From positions 9,669,476 through 9,733,475 of the forward strand of contig NC_051089.1 of NCBI RefSeq assembly GCF_901709675.1: a stretch of DNA of 64,000 nucleotides. The letters are read 5' to 3'. The stretch comes from Syngnathus acus. Its lineage: Eukaryota; Chordata; Actinopteri; Syngnathiformes; Syngnathidae. Below, one piece after another: positions 38,501-51,995 of the stretch. Both the position numbers and the translations under genes were made by a program. How positions within the stretch are numbered: the stretch's first letter is position 1; each line of letters begins with the position of its first letter. A model generated the notes under the pieces. It saw only the letters and a list, made by a program, of their open reading frames with translations. It did no database searches and was not told the origin of the DNA.

Positions 38501-41500
38501 AGATTGCGTGAGAGGGGAAACAAGTTGTACAACATCTTTTAATCAGCGTTTTTTTCTGTAGAGCTCTTGTACATGGATTTGGGTGAGGTTAGCTGCTAGC
38601 CGTATAGCGTAACGCCGATACTGCCCTTGGAAGGTGCCCAAAAGTGGTACCCTACCCCAGCTTCTGACAATGGAAAACATATTGAAGTGTAGTGCTTCAG
38701 ATCATATCAAAGCTTTAAGATATGTCTGCTTTTGAAAGTGCCGCTTTTGGCTCCTTGTGATCTTTACGTGGGGGCTTATCATAGGCTAGCTAACAACACA
38801 TACCTGTGCATACTCCTAGAGTCAAAACAGACCGTATATAGACCCTATAATCCAAACAGGTCATGGCTCATTTGACAAAAAGGGGCTTGTGAAATACTGG
38901 CTGGCAACATTCAAACTATCACTGCTTTTGGTTTACTGTAAAAGCTTTTATCATCGTATGCAGTTGGAGATCTCAGATATGTATTAATGGTCTGCAGGAG
39001 AGGAATCTGCTGAGTTGCCAAAGAATGCAGTCTGATCCATTCCCTAACATGCTTGATAATTTAGCTTGCCGTGAACTGTTTCCATGTCATATACTAAGCT
39101 ACAATAATGCCTGGATGTTTTGTGGATGGTTAACAGAGGAGGACCAGAGTTTTCGACAGATGTGTTTGTATACTCTCGACAGAGCAAATATGCGCACATG
39201 TGCAAGATAAAATTGGAACTGCCTGCCAAAAGGAATAATGACAGGGACCCACCGACTTCATTTGTTTGTCATTTAGGCTCTAGTGCAGACACAATGGTGT
39301 TTCATTATCCAGTATGCGCCCCACATCTTGGTCGCTGTGTCACTATTCGCTGGTCTTCTACATCCCAACGTACCTCTGTCGAGCCTGTGAACGCCACTTT
39401 GTCAATGCCCATGTGCGAAGCGATCGCTGCTCCCGCCGTTGGCCCGAATCCCGGCAAAATATTGACGACTCCCGGTGGAAAGCCGGCCTGTCAAAACAAT
39501 ACGAGAGGAAATAAGCCTTAGCGGAGATGACAGCAGAGCCAAGTAAAACCACAGGCAGTGCGGGAGAATCCGGACCCAACCCAACCTCCCGACAAGCAGC
39601 AAACGTCAAAAGAGAGGAAGGACATAGACAGTCTCCAGATTTGCAGGATGTGCTAGACCAGGATAATATTTTTCTAATCTCCTCACCATACTTGTGATTT
39701 TTACACAAGTGAAGACGCTAGTCCTGTTGTCAGAGACACGAAGGATGGCTTTTACTTGCTCCTTTTCTGAGCTGTTGTCTGTCGCCACCTTAGTTGGATC
39801 GTCATGCAAATTTGTTCATACCAAACGTTGGGGTGGAGATTGATGAGACTTTCACAATTCTGATTCCATTATGGATGCTGCTTCTTGCTCTGATTTTGGA
39901 GTCAGGAAAGCTGAACTGGTTTTAAAATAGAATCCAATGAAAAATACATTTGGAGTTACCCTTAATTTTTATTACAGAGCTTTATTCAGGGAAAAGGCAG
40001 TTACTAAATTGATCGTATGAAAATCGTCTTTATTGGATTGTATCATTCCCAAAAAGCGATAAATCACTTTGTGTTGAATTGTTTGTCCTTATATCAATGT
40101 ATCGGTCAAAAAAATGTGTCCTCTATGTATTCAAACTAATTGGGAGAAACTTCCTCACGCATCAAGATAAAAACCCAAAACACATTGGCAACACAACAAA
40201 GGGCTTCATCTTTATCAATTAATCAATGGTGTAATTGGTAGAATTATTGATTCTTAAAATATTCGATTGTGACAGCCCTTGATTTTTCCCTGTCGTGGTC
40301 CGAATTGAGCTGAAGCTCATGCCTTACCTCCTTGACGAGAGCTGCCATGTAGAGGCAAGTGAGTGGTGTCTGCTCAGCAGGTTTGAGGATGACAGTGTTT
40401 CCACATGCCAGTGCCGGCCCCAGCTTCCATGCCGTCATCATGAGAGGGAAGTTCCACTGTGCGTGACACACAAACACACACACACACACACATGCAAAAA
40501 AAGACATCATGCATTAGAATGAGGCTCTGGGTGGTCACAAGTCAAGCACGATAAGTCATTGCTCTCCAGTCATTTACTTTCCCTTTCAGTCTGTCTAAAC
40601 AGAGTCAAGTGTGAAAATGTTCTCCTCCCGCCGCATTATCGGCCAAGTGGTAAACTCGCAACACGTGAACTAGAGCTGAGCTCCAATAAATACTGACTGT
40701 CTGAGGCTAAGAGAAAACTTTCTCGCTTATACAGTAGTACCTTGAGGTATGAGTGTCGTTTGTCACATGGCCACGCTTGTAAGTAAAGACACTTTGGTCT
40801 CAAATCATATTTTCTCACCAAAATGAATGGAAATGCCATTAATTATTAATTATTCAAAAGAAAGTGTGTTTGTGTCTTGTAATAAGGAAAATTATCACTT
40901 TAGAATGTTGTACTTTTTGTATGCTTGTGTGTGGTCACTTTTAATGAAAGACATTACATGTTACTCGATTTCAGCCAGAGAGTGGAAAATGTTTTGATCG
41001 TTTCTCCAACCACATTTCTTGAATTAAGTCAAATATGCATTTACAAGTAAAAGCAAAGAGTCAGTCGATTGTCCACTAATATCTCGAAAAATCTCCCAAG
41101 ACGCATCACTCGTATGTCAAGGCACCGCTGTATTTTGCTTATTTTTTATCTTTTTATTCTATTTATTTTTTATTTTATGCACTGATCGGTTGGCACTTTT
41201 TAAATTTCGTTGTACATGTGTGACAATGACAATAAAGATCTATTCTATTCTAAGTCCATTTGTATTATGATGCTTGTCACTTACGCAGATTGTAATACTC
41301 ACAGGGATAATTTGTCCACAAACTCCAATGGGCTCATATCTGGTAAACGTCAGATATTCTCCATCTGGGAAGGAACACGTGCACACACAAGAAGAAAACA
41401 AGTTTATTCAACTCTGGCTTTGCTTTCAATGAGGGAAACATGTGAAAGCGGTCAGTCCGCGTTGCCCCTTCACGCTCGTTCGTCGTAAGCGGATCCACCC

Positions 41501-44500
41501 ACAACACTCTCGCTTCCTCTTACCCCTGTGAGAGATTACGTTGTGAACAACACATGGCATGTGTGGAAGTGTTTTAAGGTCATGGACATGGTGTCATGCT
41601 GGAAAGGCGCTCTCATTCCTCTTGCATTACTTGAGGGTGTGCCCACTCTCAGCAAACAATTGATTTTGGGAAATGTTCAGCCCTCAGCTGACACCCTGCC
41701 TCAATATACATTTGGACAGGAATGATCAATGGCGAGCACGGTTTAAATCATGGGAAAATAGAACCCAAAACACGCTGTTGTTATTTGGGGAATACGCAAT
41801 TGGACGTGTGCTGGTTGCTTGACTTCATTTTGGAAAAATAGACCGTAAACTGTTCGGACAAATGTGTTGAATATAAGGACGACGCCCATTCCTTTCACAC
41901 TGTCCGTGTTGATCAACATAATATTAGTAAAAGGCTAAATGCGCCTTGTTGACGGTTGTGGCCGGCTCCTCCAGCCGACAGATGTCCAAATACGAGCACT
42001 TGGATCATTCAGGCAGTAGGAATACCCTTGTTTGTTTTCTCTGGAAGTCTACGAGAGGAATAAAGATTAAACTAAAGCCCTGGGAAAGCGCTCGCTGTGG
42101 TTGCTTTGGCAGTCGAGTACAAGAGAAGCTTTGAGAGGGACAATACAGCGGTATCGGGAGGTTTCCCATGTCCTTTCTTATTATTCCCCCCCCCCCCCCC
42201 CCCTTCTCTTTTTTTGTGCCGCCAACTTTCCCTTTTTACACCCCCAGACTCATCCCATTCACTGGGATGAGAGTGGCAACACTTGCGGCAGCCTCCTCAG
42301 GACAATAAATGTTTGCCTTCGCATTGATTTCAACTTTGATAGCTTACTGAAAAGTTGACGACTTTGGTAAATAAACCAATAGTGATCCCCCTAGCCCCAA
42401 TATTGCAATTTCCAATCATCCATTCTCTGAACTGCTTCTCCTCACGAGGGTCACGGGTGTGCTGGAGCCTATCCCAGCTGACTTTGAGCAGTAGGCAGGG
42501 GACACCCTGAACTGGTTGCCAGCCAATCACAGGGCATACATAAACAAACAACTTGCAATATTTGTATTCAAAACATTTTTCTAATGTATTTTTCAACAAA
42601 TGTAAGCACTTAATTTACAGAGATGACTCAACAAAGATATATTTGTGATGAATGAATAATAACTCTCAGACCAATTTAAGTGTAAGTTTGTATTTACTAA
42701 CATGTGGAACGGTCCTCTGCATATATGGGAGAGCCCTACACTGATCAGCTTTAGAACTCAACTCAAACTATGGCTGAAAACAAACCAGTCATGTGACCAC
42801 TAGACTTCTTCCATTTCCCTTGTGTTACTTATATTGCATGTTATAGTTTCTTTCTTATGTGTTTATACTATGTATGCATATACGTACGTTATATTTTCTT
42901 TCTTATGTATTAGGATGCCTGGGGACTACGGATGAAACCTAGCTTTGTAGCTACAATACAACATATTTAAAAATAAATAAATGAGTCTTTAAATAGTTGT
43001 CATAGCTCCACTTTGTCCTTACCCATCGGAATCGAAGTACCATGGATCTTGTCTGCGTATCCGGCAAAGTATCTCAATGTCTTTATGGTCCCTTGAAGGT
43101 CCACAAACAGAGTAGGCAGAAAAGGCTTCCCACTGTTGAGTGACTCAATAGTCTGAGGAGACATGGCGGGAGGATGGGGCCATTTGAGAAATATGTTGTA
43201 TAACCTTGTGCTCCTCGCATATAACTCCATCCTGCTCCAGTTTTTACACTCACCCCTGGCTGAAATGTGAAACTAAGATAATACTAAATTTCAAATACAG
43301 CCGCTAAGTTACAGTTATATGTTTCCCCACTGAGCAAAGACAATTTATTTATTTTTACTTGACACAGAAGTAAGTCAAAAATGCTTTTTAGAAAGCATGA
43401 AAGAGTATTAAATAGCAAGGAAAACATCTTAAAGATAAACAGGCAGGGGGCCAAGAACGACGCATCAACTGTAGTTTCACTGCAGTTTGAAGACCACAAA
43501 TCATTTAAATTAAAAGTATAAATTAAATGTTCCCTTACAGCGAGATAGATGCTGTCTCTCTCCACCAGATCAGCCAGTTTGGAGAGCAGTCGTCCCCGCT
43601 CGGAGGCGTCCATCCTTCGCCATACAGAGCCCAATGAAAAGGCAAGACGAGCGGCTTGCACTGCTTTATCAACATCGGCCTGGGATGGACATAAATTCAT
43701 GATTCGACCTTTGAATTACAGAAATTGAAACAACTGATTTCAAAGAACAGCAAAAGAAAAGTAAAGAACCTTGTCTGCTTCTTGGACATCGCAGATCTGC
43801 TCCCCAGTCGCTGGGTTGAAAGCTGGAAAGACCTTCCCGCTGACAGAGTCCTGCCACTCATTATTGATAAAAATCTGGAAGGCAAAAAACAATCATAAAA
43901 TGAAGAATAGAACAAAATAGGATGAGTGCCAAACAAACTCAGTCATCCCATCCAGACCTCAGTAAACAGATCAGAGCAATCATAAGAGGCATATGGGGCA
44001 TTACAATAATCTCATCTAGTCAAGATAAACGCTTGTAAAATTGTCTTTGAATTGTTAAAAGACAAAAAAATCTTGACCCAAAGCCTTTTGTAAGCAATGT
44101 CATCTAGATTTCGTCACTGAAATTAACACTGCTGACTGCGATTAATACATTGATTCGCTCCCCCCCAAACATTTTTTAAAAAATGGCCAAGATTCGGGCA
44201 TTCGTGAAATATTGTGGCACACTGTGAGCATGCAGTAGGCTTTTGCACAGTTTGCTCGATCCCACTCTTAGGTGATTGGTGCCCGTTGGAATCAAGAAAC
44301 AACAAAGGCCAGGCCAGGCCAGGCCAAGTGAGGCAAAGCCAAGCTGTTCTGGAACCTGTGATGGAAAAGCGCTTTTAGTCGTTACAAATGAGTTGTCCAA
44401 GCTTTGATATCAGCTAGGCGGTTGAGTAAGCACCAGGGTCCTTTCTCTCCAGTGGAAGGGAAATTTGAGTCATCTGGACAAAAATAAAATGAGATGCCAG

Positions 44501-47500
44501 TTTTTTTGCCCCGAGGAGAGGCAGGTACAAAGAAAAAACTATAGGACCCGGAACGGAACCAGGGGGCACTCCATATGACAGAAAGAGAAGCAGAGGATGA
44601 CTAAAATTCACCAAGAAAATCAGATTATTTTTTTTGACATCTGAGACTAGAACCACTAGTCTCTTGTCATTCTAATGTGTGAGTATTACGCATTACAAGT
44701 GAAGTATTTATGGCAGCATATTGGCAGCAGGATGTAGCATTATGAGGCACATCCAGACTCTTGCGTAAAGGATGTGGGAGAATCTCTGGAAATGTTGTCT
44801 GAGGATTCCTACGTCCACCATGGCTCTCTTGGGAGTACTCCACCATCCAGACAAAAGCAAGTGGGGGCGTGGACAATGATAAATCCCTATCAGACACCAG
44901 ACGCCCATCCACCATCCCCCTTAAGCACACGTTTCACAACATCACTGCTTGTTTACGAGATCATAAAACACGTGCCGCACTCGGTCTCTGTGATACGTTA
45001 AAGCAAGCCTTGCGTTAAACAACCGCCTGGGATTTCGTACATGGTATATGATACGCAGCCTTTATGGGGATCACCAAAAACCAATCCCAGGAACTGTCCT
45101 TGCTCGACGCTAAAGACCTTGATGTAAAAATGAGGGCATGAAAAAGAAAGAAAAGAAAAAAAAAACCTCTTGTTGGACATGTTAAGATCCATTAGGAAGA
45201 CTGTTTTTAATGGCTGCCAGTTTCTGATTGATGACGTGAAAGGAGAACATCTGCTGGCTCCAGTTCTGTATATACACTATTCCTGCCTTTCTCCTTTGGC
45301 AAAACTTAGATGGACTCACGCACCACTCAAGTCATGTTTGCCCCCTGAAATGCTGTACTCAGTGCTGGATTAACTAATCAGAATTTGGCAGAAATATTCG
45401 TGAAAAAGAACGTTGTTGTCATTCCATTTATTTTCAAGAGCGAAGCCGGGATGTCATCTGTTCAATTTGTCACCTTTAATTCTAGTTTTTTTTTTCAGTT
45501 CGCTATCTCAGAAACACGCGCTTTGTCTCTCATCTGCGGCTATACTAGCAGGTGTACAATCTGCATCACACCAAAACTCACTCTACTTTTTTTTTTTACT
45601 TCTAACTACCTCTAACTTTTACTTCTAACTTTACTTCTAACTCTTTTTTACTAGAAACTATGGAAAATGCAGTTCTACAAATGTAAACCAACTAATTTAC
45701 ACCTCTTCACAAATGAAGTATAGTCATCAAAATCTTAACCTTACTAAAACAATCGACAATTAAAAAAACTCTTTACCATACAATCGTTCAAAAAGACGTG
45801 ACATCATTTCCTTTTGATTTCTTATACAAGCGAGATGACCTGAAGCTACTTGAAGAAAATGTTCTTTGAAAACCGCTGAGAAAAGTTGCCTTGATGTAAC
45901 CTTTAACCCACCGATAGGTTTTTCTTTACCATTCTTTACAAAAGGCAAGATGTTACCTATAATCGTTTAGTTTGGGTCCGCCATGATAAGTTCATTGTAA
46001 CCTTAAAAGTTAAAAGTAGGTGTTGAGTATCATGGCGTACCACTTCCCAGAAGCGTACGTTATCAAACCTTCCCTTTCGGGGCACCTTTGTTCCGGTGAC
46101 CCTGGCACACAGGCCAAGCGAGGCTTGTCTCAACCAGTCAAGTATTCTCAGGCGCCTTCCATCAGAGGCCACCTTTAATCTGCCGCTCATTAAGAGCACT
46201 TCATAAAATTGTCAGGAACGATAAGTAGCAGCGGGGCCAGCTACAAAAACACAAAGTCCCGTAGAGCACTGAATTAGTTTTTGAATTTATAGGCTCCACT
46301 GAAGTGGGGAGTCCTAAATCAGCCGAGCCCCCCTGACAGCCTGAACAGTCCCGGCAAGAATGCAGACGGTGGGTAGCTTTGTGCGTGGCGTAACCCCTCT
46401 CACAAGGCGCTGCTAAAAGGAGACACGCAAGAGGAGCGGAGCGGGCCGCCATCTAAATCACGCTAAGAAAAGGACACGTTTGGCTCGGCCCTTCCTCGGC
46501 CTCGGACTGGCGTTAAGACTTTTGTCTGGTTCCATTGAAGAGCTTGATTGAGATGACAGGGCCGCCGAGTAAATCAACTCTCGAGGTTTACGAAAATTGC
46601 TTTTAGGATCATTTGGAAGAAGGGCAAAGAGCGCAAGAGTGAGAAAACAAGAGCAAGGGTGAACATTTTCAAATGACAAATTGTGTTTTCTTTCCCATCC
46701 CCTGCCGGGTCGCCGCCGTGCGTTCACATGATGTCTTCATGTTCGGGAAAACCAATTCTCACACTCTCTATACCTTCACATATTACAACTCAAAGCTTTG
46801 AAAATCGTACATACGTACAACCAGTTGCCTATGTTGTCTTAACTTAGTCGTGAAGTTTCTTCAATCCAACTGTTGAATTTACCGGATTTTGCTGACATTG
46901 ACTATTCTAAGTCACCTTTTTCTATCCTAAGAAAATGAAATATGTCGCTTGCAAGTGTATTCAAGTTATTTTGTCTCTGCAAATTCAGTTATCTGCAATT
47001 AATTCATGTTAATTATAAGAGATATTTTGGCACATTGTGGGATTCAAATGATAACTCATTCCCTTACGCTGTTTCTTTTGGCATAGGCCGCAGCAACAAA
47101 TAACGTCATCCAAGTTGAAACACCACCTCTGAGAGTGTTCATGTATTTAATATTAACAAGGCGTCGTGTATGCTTTGGTGGGGTAATTTGCTTTTACGAG
47201 TGGGCGGCGATGGGAAGAATTAAGAAAAGTGAAAATAAGCTGAAGCAACCAGTCAAACATCTGTTTGGCTGCTGAAGCTCCGCAGCTCACAGCAGAAAAA
47301 ACAAATTGCAGCAGTACACATTTTTTTGCCTTATTTTTTTCAAGTGGACACACTAGAGTGGAGGTAAAGGGAGTCAAAGCGTGCAAATGTGTGTGTTTAT
47401 AGAACAACACGCCAAGATTCCACAGTCTTGTACGAGCACACCTGCGAGACTCGTCTGTGCAGGAAGCTTCATATCCTCCTTGGTCACGTGACCTCCATTT

Positions 47501-50500
47501 CCTCTCTGCTTAGTGGATCGGTCGCTCGCTCATAATTACTGCAGTTACAAGTGAGCGTGCTCTGCCGCCTTGTTTGACCCTGCAGACGATGCCACCCGGT
47601 GCTGGCAGCTTTGGACAAAAATGACCCGGGCATCTTTGTCTAGACTGTATGTGTGTGTCTGTGTAGACACAAGTAAAAAGTCTTACATGGGAAAAGATTA
47701 TATCGGCAGATTTTGTCTTGTCTATTTAGATTTTCAGTCATGCAGGTCGTAATAATCCACTATGTTTGATTTAAGGCAACTGAACTTGTTTGTCGTTTCC
47801 GTTAGCCTCTCCTCGCCGTGTCAAAAAATGAAAGCCGTTTGCCCCACAAAGAACAATCTTAAGGATGCCCGCCGTATACGTTTTTGTGACTTGGATTTGA
47901 TTCTACCCAGTCCGATCCTGGTGAATACGTTTATCTATTTCAATTACAGTTGTTAATTTACTAAACACTTGCAGTTTTTTAATCGTTCATTACAATAGCT
48001 TACCAATAAACATAAGTCATACAGTATATCAAATTACAACAATAATTCAAACAAATCTGCGGCTTTATCACATCAACTTTTCATGTTTCATGAAAAAAAT
48101 ATAGGGGAACGTAGACTGCAATTAATTAGTGATTCAACCTAGACACTAAAATAAATAAATAAATCAATTATACTATTTAAAAAAATCATACCAACTGAAA
48201 TGAAGCTTTTTATTTTGTTTACTAAAATTGCCTTTGCTAATTAAAAAACGCATTTAATTGTTCACTTTCTGTGATTTGTCCACTTTCTGTGATTTGTTTT
48301 TGTGAGTTTTGTTGGCTCTACGTCATTCTCGAAAGCTCAGGTCAAAGATATATTTAAAGATGTTCTACACATGGGATCAGTGGGTGGGGTTGGGGGAAGC
48401 AATCATTTCATGTCCAAGACGTGATGCTTTTCAACAGACAAATAAACATCTTGAAAAGTGCTTGCGTCTCGTGTTCGCCGGGGGGAAGGAACCGATTCCA
48501 GCAGATTTATGAAGCCCAGTGTTTTTCCTAAGCACACCTCGAGGATTTACACGTTCTCTGTCAGGAGGCCTGCAGAAGCGAGGTCTTATAGGAAGTGAAT
48601 GGAGCTGCCTCCATGTCACTGGCCTTCCCCTCAAACGTGATTAAGAGACCGGGGACGTCATGTTGACATGTGTGTGCCACGACTAAAATTTACACTGGCT
48701 GCACAAGTGGGCATTTCACACCAATGGACATCTAAATGACAGTGAGCACTTAAACCGTCACAATCAAGGAGACATGCTTTAGACTTGAGATGTGGCCGTC
48801 AGTGTGAACAGGGAGATTGTGTAAAGCAAGTGGAGGGAGAGGAGACGAGGGGCGGCGGTGGGAATTCTAGCTGTGCCGCTTGTGATAAATCATTGAGTCG
48901 CACAGTACCCCCTAACTTGCTCTGTGTTTGATCTTAATGGCAGCAAGATGGTGGTTTTGAAGTGAAAAAGTCCAGAACTGCAGGTCAGGCTCTGGCGAAG
49001 CAGGGCCACGCACCCTCACGGTGAAGCCGCATCATAATTTACACCCCCGGTGGACAGCGCCGAGCATCGTGGAGCCCCTCCCGCACCCCCCCGTCTGTAC
49101 TATCTCAATCAGTGACAGATTGACGGAGCCCCTTCTTCATCCAAAGTGAGTGCGTGTCTGCGTACTAACGCACACAATGCATGGGCAGCCAGGTTGCGCA
49201 GCGCAGGTTCCTATGGTGAAAGCGCACTCACTATTTATCACTGTTGAACAGATGACCAGATCTGGAACATAATAGAACGCTATTCTCTAGGCCACATTGA
49301 GAGTACACTTTAAATGACCCATTTGTCAACAGTGGGCAGCTTAATTGCGCCTCACATGCTCATTACTATAAAGGCCCAACAGTCCTCATGCATATTCTTG
49401 CATTTTTTTTCTCCCCTTATTAAGTTGGTTGCTCACCGTTTATGAGAAGTTAGGCCAAAGAAAATGTGGCTACTGTATTTTATTAAATGGACCCATCGAT
49501 ATTTCCACAAACTTTTGGTTCATTATGTTTTCTATGAGATACTAAATAACAAATATATATTTCCCTATTAAATAATGGTTATTATAATAATAGTAATGTA
49601 ATCATATTTAATGTTGGTCATTATACTGATGCTTTGCGAGATATTTTTTGAGGTTGTACTTAGCGTAAGATATTTGAGAATCATTAGTCAGTTATTTTCA
49701 ACGTGACATAATAACCATTAAAACATATCAATGTGCTCGCGAAATATTTTCTTCTTCTTTATGTCTGTGTACAGTCTCAGTCATCCAGGTCATGAAATTG
49801 AGCTAACTTGACTGATATTCAGTTGTAATATTAAAACAACCATGCCTTGAACCTGAAGGGGAAACAAGTTCACATTTGTCTTAAAATAAGAGTACTTCAA
49901 AATATAATTGCAAAGTAAAACACAACTGAACTGTGCTAAAAAAATCCAAGTTTTAAATCTGTATTACATTACTTTAAAACATTTCATTCGAATATGTTTC
50001 AAATGTTGTAACTTTTATTCATTTTAAATTCAGTGATTCCTTCCACTCGAGAGTCCCCACGTACAACTTGTATCGTACTCGATCTTGACTAAAAGTACAA
50101 GCATGTTTCTATTTCTGGATGTATTTCTGTATTCCGTTGACGACTCTACCCCCCCAAAAAGATCACCCAAAGACAACAAACATTCCCTCGTCATTCCTTT
50201 ATTATTCCTACAACGAGCATCCCCTCCCTTCTTTTGCCAGCAAAAAGCATCAGTATCATCTATCATGACTGCCTTTATTTATGGCTTCCGTCGTGGTCCT
50301 GACAACCTTTAAACTGCTTGCGTTTTGTAAGCCAGCTGTTGGAGCTTTCATGCTATGGAAATGTGGGAGAGGGGGAACACGGTGACAAAAAAGAACACCT
50401 CCTTCATTGTATTTTTTTGGGCTGGTCGCTCAAAGTGACTATACTAAAATTGTTTTCTTATAAAGATTTGAACAAGCCAATACAGGTGTGTTTCAGAGAG

Positions 50501-51907
50501 CACAATTCGCGAATGGGTGAAAAGGACAAGGAGCAAACCTCAATCGTCTTTATCGTCAATAACGATACTGTATCAGCTCATGGGGTCACTCAGATGTCAT
50601 AGTTCATTGCGCTGCATTGTTTGTGCAACGACTGGGAGAGGCCATGACTGTGACACGGAACGTATCATCTCGATCGTGTATGGGTCATTGCGGAATTAGA
50701 GGTGATTTTGTGAAATTTCAGCCATCAGTCAAAATGCAGAAAAGTGCACTTATTCATTAAATGCTATTTGTTCTGAAATTAAATGTAACTAGCTGCATTA
50801 GAAGTGATTCTCAGAATACCAAATAATTCCTGAGCACCCTTTAAAATGGCTTATATTTGTCTATTGTCCCATCCGCTTGACCTACTTAGATATGAAATCT
50901 AACAACAAATAGGTCTTTAATCATATTTTTGGTATGATTTTGTGGATATGACTTCCTTGTACAGGTTAATTTTTTTTCTATATTTATATGCAGTTTTTTA
51001 AATGTAACTATACTCTGAAGTTGCATCATGGAACTCTTTTATGAAAGCCATTTCAGGGAAGACAAAAAAAAATGAACTGCATGACTCAGCAAAAATTACA
51101 TCATCAAGCTAACTGCACTCACCTAGACGAACTTTTATTTCTCTGATTTTTTTCAGCCATAAATTATCTCTACACTTTTAGTCATCATAAAAAAAAACAA
51201 TATCAAAGTTTTTCTTTTATTTAAATGGAATAGCAAGATTTTGTTCTGACCAGTTTGCATAGCATCTAACACAGCGAGCATGTGCTCTTGAGCAAAAAGT
51301 CATACATTAGCATTGGTTTGCAACACTGTGTATTTGGAGCCCCGCTTGTAATCAAATTAAATGTAACGTTTCTTATTTTATTGTAAATGATTTATTCAGC
51401 AATAGTGTTTAGCAGCAATAGTTTCTTTTTCGGTGTCTATCTGACTGAAATATTGTGATGATTAAAAAATCTCATGAAAACATGCACTGTTGCTACTGAG
51501 CTGGACGAATAAGTTTACATGATCATTTATTACCTGTTTATCTTGAAAACACGACAAAAATACGATCAAATAAGTGGTCGATTTTTCAAAAACGTCGGAG
51601 CACAAATTTTCCTCTAATTCTGGAATGACGCATATACGTTGAACTGTCGAAAGAAATCCGTGAGGGAGGTATGTGGCTACATTGTGGGCCGGTGAGCCAC
51701 AACGCTGGGCTGCCTGTTTCCCTCACAGTCAGCCGGGTGGACAACAGGAGAGCCCACGCAAGGGGTGCCCATAAATCAGGACCCTTGTGCCCCCTGTGTC
51801 CACCAAACCATCCGGGACTGGATGATCCAAATTCCTTGGGGTTAATTCACCAAGTCGCTCCCAAACATTTCCTCCTGTATGAGGGAATGGAAGAGCAGCT
51901 CAGGGCT

Positions 51908-51995
<88 letters not shown>

